Shown here piece by piece: positions 36,801 through 45,800 of a stretch of 64,000 nucleotides of DNA. A model generated the notes under the pieces. The model was not told where the DNA came from and did no database searches. It saw only the letters and a list, made by a program, of their open reading frames with translations. Made by a program: the position numbers and the translations under genes. Source of the DNA: Xanthostigma xanthostigma (lineage: Eukaryota; Arthropoda; Insecta; Raphidioptera; Raphidiidae). Numbering within the stretch: the first letter of the stretch is position 1; the number at the start of each line of letters is the position of its first letter. The stretch spans positions 4,464,001 through 4,528,000 of the forward strand of contig OY754476.1 in assembly GCA_963575645.1 (NCBI GenBank), written 5' to 3'.

Positions 36801-39800
36801 TGAAATCGTATAAAACACAGAACCCATGAATTTCACATTGAATGCTTCCATATTTGCGGACGACATAGTAACACGTTGCTTAGCGATCGCGCTTCCTTGT
36901 AGGTCGTCCGAGTACCTATATCGCCGATAAATTGCTTTCATGTTGTCACGTCGTCGGTGTGTCTTCTAGCAGCCTTTACCTCGCGTGCTGTGTCTGCATA
37001 TTTTGTTTCCTAAAGGATTCGTCTTGACTCCTTAAACAATCCAAAACGGCATATTAAAAATTTCATTCAAATCGACCCAATAGTTCATGAGATAATCTCA
37101 GATTAGCATATTATATAAACAATATATCGTTAAAAGTTCTGCAGGGGAAACGTTAAATAGTTTTGAGACATAGTGCTAGGTTAAATAATTCAAATGTTGA
37201 GATCTCATACAATCTTGATTTTATGCCTTTCAATTTTCGTTTCATTTCATTTAATTTTTATTTTATTATACTTTACTTATTTTATTTCGTGCATGGATGC
37301 TGGAGAAAAACTATATAGGAAATCCAACTAATCACAAATATCTAAGAACAATGGTCTCAGATTGTATGTTATCTATACTAATATATAAAGATGAAGAGTT
37401 TGTTTGTTTGTTTGTTTGTTTGAACGCGCTAATCTCAGGAACTACTGGTTCAAATTGAATATTTTTTTTTTGTTAGATAGCCCATTTACCGAGGAAGGCT
37501 ATAGGCTATATAATATTACGCTACGACCATTAGGAGCGGAGCTTTAATGAAAAATGTTGCAAAAAGTATCTCAAAAATAAGCTTCTATTCATGTGAAATG
37601 CACTAACTAGATATACTCATATTAGTGATGAGAGAACACAACCTCAGGTAGATCAATCGGTAGCGCATGCGACTGTCAATATCAGGGTCATGGGTTCGAG
37701 CCCCACGTTGGGTGAATATATTTTTATTTTTTACATTGCTTTCTTCTAAGGCTTACATTTAAATTTATTTTAATTTTATTTAATTCAATTAAAAAAATTA
37801 TTAGTTAAAAAAAGTTTAAATACTGCTCTTTATCGACAAAAACTTTTGAACGGTAACTCCGATCATCATGAAATTTGGACACATTCATCTCGGTAAACTA
37901 AGATAAATGTGTGTACTCATGTCCCTTCCTTCCCCATTCATTCTTTTGCACCCGGGTGAAACCGGGCGGGACCGCTATAACTTATAAGTTACAATTCAAA
38001 TTTCAAACTGACAACAAAACAAAACATTCTAAAACACATTCGCTTAGATTTTAGAATGAGTCACCGATATGGATAATAATACTACTTTGAGTTATCGAGG
38101 GCCAATGCTCAAATTATTTGTTTAAGTTATATATAGAGGTTTCGTAATTTAAGTAAGGCAAGTTTTAGACTCTGAGAGAAATGGAACACAAAATTGTATT
38201 CACTTATAGGGGTTTTGCGTTATCGAGGTTCTACTGTAATGACTTTTCGTTTACTGCTCGTCCTTTGTAGTAGCATAATAATATTAAACAGCGAAATTTT
38301 CAAATCGGTTCAGTAGTTTCTTGCGAAAACTGCAGCCATACAACAATATAATACACAGTTTGTGTCAGAATTTGTCTGATTCGAGTGGTTTCAATTATTG
38401 AAAAAAGCGTTGGAAATATTTGCGTGCTATCAGTTTGGCCTCTGAATGTGATATTTTGTTTTGTCTTGCAGGGTCGTGCTGTAGGAGGAGGACTATGTCT
38501 ACGAGAAGCGTGTCACCGACGGCTCGATATTTTAGGCCATTTTCTGCTTTCACATGCGGGCAAAGTCCTTTTCGTGTGGTTGCTAATGGTTGCTTCGTTC
38601 AGTGTCGGTCTCAAATCCAGTCAGCTAACAGCGCGCTTGGAATCTTTGTGGCTACCAGGCAAGCATTTTTATATTTTTTTTACGTTTATTCAGTGTCCGA
38701 TCGAAGGAATTTTTAAAAGCTTTTTTTGTAGTCGAAGCCGAAACCGAGCTTCTTTTTTTTCACCTTCGGCCGAAGGCAAAGGGACTAAAAAAAAATACGT
38801 GTGGCACTCGGGGACTGCCGCGGTAAAGCTATTGCAAATTCTTTTTAGGTCTTTAAGTTTTTCTTCTCTATAAAACGAAAATAGCTAGGTATAAATCATA
38901 AGGTATAAATAGTGTAATTACACACCAAAACAATCATTCATTCAAAAAATTTGAACAAAAAGAACGATATTAAGAGTTTGATCGTAGAATTTCGCGCGAT
39001 GTACATTTATATAGATATAATATCATATATACTTTCTCTGCACATAACCTAAATAATTTAGGTTATTTTTATAGCAGTATTATATATAAATTCAAAAAAA
39101 AAATACTTCATTTGTGATAATAATAAAATGTATGTATATAGAGTACTCACTCATTTTCTTTCACTATTTTTTTTATCACTTTCTTCATTAATAAATGCAC
39201 TTTGTTTATTCATATTTAAAACACTTTATACACAAATAAAGATAGAATCAGTTATGAGCAGTTAGCAGCTAGTCTACACGCATACGTCTAGTCGCACGCA
39301 CACAAACACCGTGCCGAAGTCTGCCGAACTGAAAAGACGTTAGACGATGCACGGCTTTCAACGTCGCACCGCTGTGCCGGTCGGAGTGGGGGGTGTTAGG
39401 TTTTTTCGTTACGAAATTTCTTGATTCGGTCGCCGCGCTCAAAGCCCGCGATAAAAGCTATGCAATAGCTTAAAAAAGGAAAATCACATCAGATAAAAAC
39501 AATTTTATTAGCTAAGTACAGTAATAACCCGACATACGCGAACTCGGAGTTATTCCTTATTGCCTCTCACCGTCCACTCGAAGTCAATTAGAATTCTCTG
39601 AGTTACGTGCAGGCAATAGGCATTATATCGTTCGGTCTGTTTCTGACGGTCGGACTCTGCATTTGTTGTGAAATTAATTGAAATTGACGCCCGTATTGAT
39701 TAATTAATACAATTATTTAGATACGGGCCGCATAGAACAGGAGTTGAGTTACACCATGTCATATTTAGGAGAAACAGATTCTTGGAACAACCAAATGATT

Positions 39801-42800
39801 ATCCAAGTGGCGGCAGAAGAAGGCGCGAACGTCCTACACCGGGACGCCCTACTGGCCCACCTGCAAATTGTACACAAGGCCTCCCGCGTCACCGTTCAAC
39901 TGTTTGACGTGTGCGTCTTATATTTTTTTTTACCGAATTTCATTTGAAAATCAATGCTATTTTTATTGTGTAATTTTATGCAAGCAAATAAATAATAAAT
40001 ATTATATTTCAGAGTTTGGAGATTGAAAGATCTTTGCCATTCGGCAAGTATGCCCACCACCGATTTGCATTATATAGACCAAATATTTGAAAACATATCT
40101 CCTTGTAATATTATAACGCCGTTAGATTGTTTCTGGGAAGGTTCAAAACTTCTCGGTCCGGACTATCCGGTTAGCATTCCGTAAGTATTGAGATTTAATT
40201 TTGTCGGCAGCCGGTAAGCATTTTTAATTTGGAATTGCGAACATTTAAATTTTGACGTGCACTTTTCAATTTCAGCAATTTAGGAAATCGTGTAAAATGG
40301 ACGAATCTAAATCCTAAAGATTTATTAGATAAAATGAAAAGTTACCAATTTGACTTTGAGTTTCGCATATTGGAAGAGTACCTGAATAAAGCGGGAATCA
40401 GCACTGCGTACCAAGAAAAACCTTGCTTAGATCCAACCGACCCCGAATGCCCCGAAACTGCACCCAACAAACATTCAAAAGAGGTAATTAAACGTCATAG
40501 AATCGCGCCGGTGTCTTCGACGTTCAAGAAGCATAATGCGCTGTATATTTTATCGAATGTTTTCAAACAATATATTAACAAACAATATAAAATTAATACA
40601 TTAACGTTTCAATCCGGATTTGGACCTTCTTCAGAATTGATCTAAAAATATAAAAATAATTAATATTTAAATATAATTCGCTTTTTATAGAATTTTTCAA
40701 AATTAATTATGATTGTCAAAATAATGAAAAAATAATAACAAACAATTTTTTATTAAGTACTCACAAATTATTATTTCCATGACTACTTAATAAAAAATTG
40801 TTTGTTATTATTTTTTCATTATTTTGACAATCATAATTAATTTTGAAAAATTCTATAAAAAGCGAATTATATTTAAATATTAATTATTTTTATATTTTTG
40901 TATCAATCCTGAAGAAGGTCCAAATCCGGATTGAAACGTCAATATATTAATTTTATATTGTTTGTTAATATATTGTCTGAAAAATTGGTCGATAATTGTA
41001 TTTATTGAAGAGTTCTAATCAGACGTTAATCAAAGATTTGAATATTATTTTTAGGTTCCGGATATCGGCGCATTGATGAGCGGCGGGTGTTACGGATACG
41101 CAAACAATTATATGCATTGGCCGGAACAGCTGATAGTCGGCGGGGTTGTTAGAAATAAAACGCAGCATGTTAAGAGAGCTCAGGCATTGCAAACCGTCAT
41201 ACAGGTAAATTACGCGCTTGCCGATGATATTTCAACAAGCCGATTAGCAAATTGAATTGATAAAACGTTTTTCCGTACAGCTAATGGGCGACCGCGATAT
41301 GTATGATTTTTGGCAAGATACGTATAAAGTCCACCATATCGGATGGAGTCAGGACAAAGCTAGACTTGTTATCGATACGTGGCAGAAAAGATTTGCTCAA
41401 GAAGTGAAAAAATTAGAAGCGAGCTATACTCAGTACAAAAGTTATCCGTTTTCAATGGCAACGTTAAACGAATCTCTTAAACAATACACCAACATAAATG
41501 TTGTCAAATTGGCAATCGTTATCAGCTTATTGGTAAGTGTATTTAGAAGATTTAAATTTTTAAAAACGTTTTTGATTTTATTTTTTTATTCATTTTCAAT
41601 ACGTAAGAACAACACAGTGTTTTGTTTTCGACACAAATTGGTACTTTGTTGAGCGGCACTGTTTTCTTGTAATCAAATTCGTCAGCGATACGGCAATCAG
41701 TTCGGAAACACAATAGTCTAGTTAATACAGTGTAAACTCTTTATAACGAAACTCAAGGGACCGAGCATTTTTTATCGTTATAGAGAGTTACCGTTATATG
41801 GAGTGAAGAAAGAAAAACAACCAAATTAACAACAATCTTCAATGTACTGTATAATCTCTTTATAACGAATTTTAAGGGACCGAACATTTTTTTCGTTATA
41901 AAGAATTTTCGTTATATGGAGGGAAGAAAGAAAAATAACCAATTTTCACAAAATTAATTTATTCCAAACACATATACAAACACATGTACCTATAGTTTGG
42001 CGTCAAGTGCTTGTTGAATAGATGGTGATGGTTCAGAATGGTCCTCTTTATGTCTGTAAACATTTGCTGACGCCTAAATATGAACATATTTCTTCGTAAT
42101 AGAGAATGGCTGTTGCGTTATAAAGAGGGTATTAATGTATAAGTTTTAAGGTAAACCAACCAAATCGTAAAAATTTCGACGTTATAGGGAGTTTTTCGTT
42201 ATAACGAAGGACGTTATAAAGAGTTTACACTGTATATGACAGACATCGATTCTTTACGCGCCGTTCAAATCACGTTCGTCTGAAACCACAATTTTGCTAC
42301 GTCGAAATTTTGCTATCGTCAGTCGGGTATTTCGCTAAATAGCAGACTGACTTTGCGCGGTATCAAAGAGTGACGTACAGCGGTTTTACGGTATCACTGA
42401 CGAATTGTATCGATAATTTTTATTTGCTTTACGTATTTTTTTTGTTTTGTTGTGTATTCACTTTTTTTATTTATATTTTTTTAGTTGGTGTATTGTATGT
42501 TTATGGGACAGTATATAGCTGTTTTTGGAGTTATAATGCTGATTTTGAATACAATTGCAGGCTTAGGCTTTTGTTCACTTCTAGGCATACCATTAAATGT
42601 CTTAACCATACAGGTAAATTAATAGTATATTGTGCAACTGGTGTCAAAAGTGTAGTTTTTAAAGTGAAACTTTTATTCTATCGCCCCGAATTTTTCTGGC
42701 CGTCTGTTGCATGTCGCGTTACAGGCGGCCGCGGAGTAGGGGTAAAGTGAAAGGCGTTCGGAGTAGGCGCTCGGTAGAGCAGCCGAGGCCAATATGGCGG

Positions 42801-45800
42801 CGCCCATGGTTAGCATCAGCTGACCGTGTAGTATGTATAACACATAGTCAGTCTGTCATGCGGGCAAGTGCTGTACAGTGTTTACATGTTTTTATTCGTG
42901 TATTCATGTGAATATTGTTGTTTATAATTAATCGTGATGGATAAGTGTCTACAATCCAATAAAAGTTTCACTTGCGTCGTGGTTTCTTAAAACCACACAA
43001 CTATTTTTATTAATTATATCTAATCAAATTTTTAACATACTTCTATACACAGAAGTGTTAGAAAAAAATACTTATTTTACACTAGTACCTACTACATTTC
43101 AAAATATAACGATATAAATAATTAGTGCCCTAATAAATGGTAGAGTTTTGGAATATAATGAACCTTTTTCAAAATATACTCAGTTTTAGTAAACGAATGT
43201 GGATTTAGAAATGGAATGTAACTATCGAAAGTTTGTTTATTCAACTCATGCGCGCTATTCATGTTTTATCATGCCTAAAAACCGAACCCTAAATAGCCAT
43301 TTACCGACTGGTGACAATTACTTGTCATAACTCAATGAAGATTCCTACTAGCTCGGTCATTGTGGAGTAATGAAAATAAACGTAACTATTTTCTGAGCCG
43401 TAACGAAATAGTAGGTAACAACAACTCCGTTGTTACCCATTGAGGCTAAAATTGAGAGGCCGAATGTTTTCGACATGGAGTTTATTCATAACCGGCTAAC
43501 CTCAAACCAAAACATTGAATCGTGTTGTTTGGTGCTGTTAGTATTGACAGTTTTTTTTTATAAAGAAACAAATAGATATTTAGATCATCTCATTAATAAC
43601 AATAAATAAAACATGAATAACGCGCAATTGTTGAATAAAATTATGGGCGTAACTTGTAGGCTAAGTCATGACCTGTCAGCGCGATGAATGACTTAGACTA
43701 CTAGTTACGCCAATAACTATTAGATATCAAAAAAACTGTGCTGTACTTAACCGCACAATTTTGGTAATCAATTCTTGTTTTATCGACTGAAAATAATCGG
43801 AAAAACGTATTTTTAAACGCACGTGTGGCCAGAAAATTATTCATTGCGTTCATTGGTAAAAATAGAAAAGTAAGTTTTTTTTTTTTTTTTTCATTCTAGG
43901 TGGTTCCATATTTGTGTGTCGGTCTATCGCTACGAGATATTTGGACGTTGTTGCATCATTACAAATTGACCAAAGACACCAAACAAACAATTCGCCAATG
44001 CACTCCAAATATTACCACACATAATTTGTACTTGTGTAGTGCATTTCTAGCGTGCTGTTTACTGCCAGCACCTGCAATCCTAGCAGCTGCTCTACAGTGT
44101 ACCGTACTGATAGTTTTCAATACACTAGCCGTACTTATCGTATTCCCGACAATACTGTCGATCGATCAAAGGAGAAAGCAAGCTTATAATAATATCGGTG
44201 AGTTGAATTTTTGTTTGTGCCGCACCTGCAGATTTATTTTTAGAACTTCGCGCGTACGAGCTTCAGGGCTATTCGAGCAATGCGTTTGATTTTGACAAAT
44301 ATTTTAATAAGTGTTAAATCAGTTCACAATAACTCGTATAATTGACGTTCTGTTGTTTTTATAGTGAGGAATTACATGTCGAGGCAAGCGACACTAAATA
44401 AACCGACTGGAAGAAGGCATTTTCCAAGTGCAAAAATATCAGAATGTTGTTGCGACGTGGAAGATAACAATACGGTGAGTAAACAATATAGCTGAGATTA
44501 AGGAGGTTGATCCGTTACAGTCCCAATCAAAAGTAAGTCGAATTCTAAATGGGAACTTTTCCATAATAAATTTTTACAAAAGGGTGTAAGTCAATGATAT
44601 CAATAAATTATTGTCATAATAAATAATTTTTTTTAATATTATTAATTATTTCAGTATTTTACTTAATTTGTACAAAGTTAGGTTAGAAAAATAAATTTAT
44701 GTAAATATTTGTATTTTACATATTATTTGCAGTAAATAATTTAAAAAAGAAATTAGAAATAATAAAAATTAAAATTAAATCATTAAAAAGTTGAAAATTC
44801 AGTTAAAATTGTCAAGAATAAAAGTCGATAATTGAAAAGTGCTAAGGTTTAATAATTTTTTTTATTGATTAAAAGTCTCCTAATTAAATTGGAAAAAATA
44901 TTAAAATATGCGTAAGACATCGATGCTTTACATAGTTAGTTTTCGGAACTGCTGACATTATTTGGTTATTTGCAAAAAATTTAAATGAACAATTTGCATG
45001 CTAGATTGACATATTTTCCATAAGACTACATGTAAAAGTTTTTTTTAAATTTTGACTTTATAAATCTCCTAATGATTTTGGATTTTTTACAGAAAATTTT
45101 GTTTTAAAAAGATCTATTAAAAAAACTTTATTTCAGAGTTTTTTCATTACCTTCGTAAAACGGCTCAGCCTCCTTAAAGTGTAACTTCTTTTGCCGCATC
45201 TTTCATTTGCAGTCGAGTATTTGTAAAAATGAAATTTTAACGTACGCGTGTATTGTGTTTTAGGAGTCAAAAAATAGAATAAACATATCTGAAATATTGT
45301 TAAATCGACTCGTGAGATTGTGCTGCCTTGTATGTCTTGTTTTTGGTGTCTTTTTTGGCATATACCATGCGTATCATCTGAGATTCGGTTTAAAAATGCC
45401 GGAATTTTTGCCACGTAATTGTACGGATACTAAGTATCTTACGGCACACGAGAAACATTTTGGATTTTACGGTTTTAGTACGGTAACTATGGATATTGAT
45501 TATCCGAGTAATCAAAATTTAATAAAGGAGTATCACAACACCATAGCAAATATGAAAAACGTTTTGGGAAGTGAATCGAATCCCTGGCTAGAAACGTTTC
45601 AACATTATTTAATGGTACTTCAAACTGAATTCGATGTAAATTTGAAAAGGAATTGTTTAAACAGTGAAGGATGGCATTCGAATGCATCAGAAAATGCAGT
45701 GCTCGCTTATAAATTGCTTGCAAATACGGGAAATGTGAATTTTCCCATAGAAAAATCCGAAATAACAACAAAAAGGCTGGTCGATAAAGGATTGATAGAA

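Larger units (their letters stand above)
36569..38236. mobile_element. Pogo/Tigger-like element, 1.67 kb, with nested Helitron
   Basis: CAGTAGAACTTCGATAATC at 36569 and the complement GTTATCGAGGTTCTACTG ending at 38236, both flanked by TA. The inside shows no intact transposase, and a Helitron occupies 37372-37978. An ancient non-functional copy. Confidence 0.6.

Noticed and set aside
37641-37713. Functional tRNA gene
   Set aside because: Acceptor-stem mismatches, mismatch between body type and anticodon, and location inside a Helitron point to a pseudogene.
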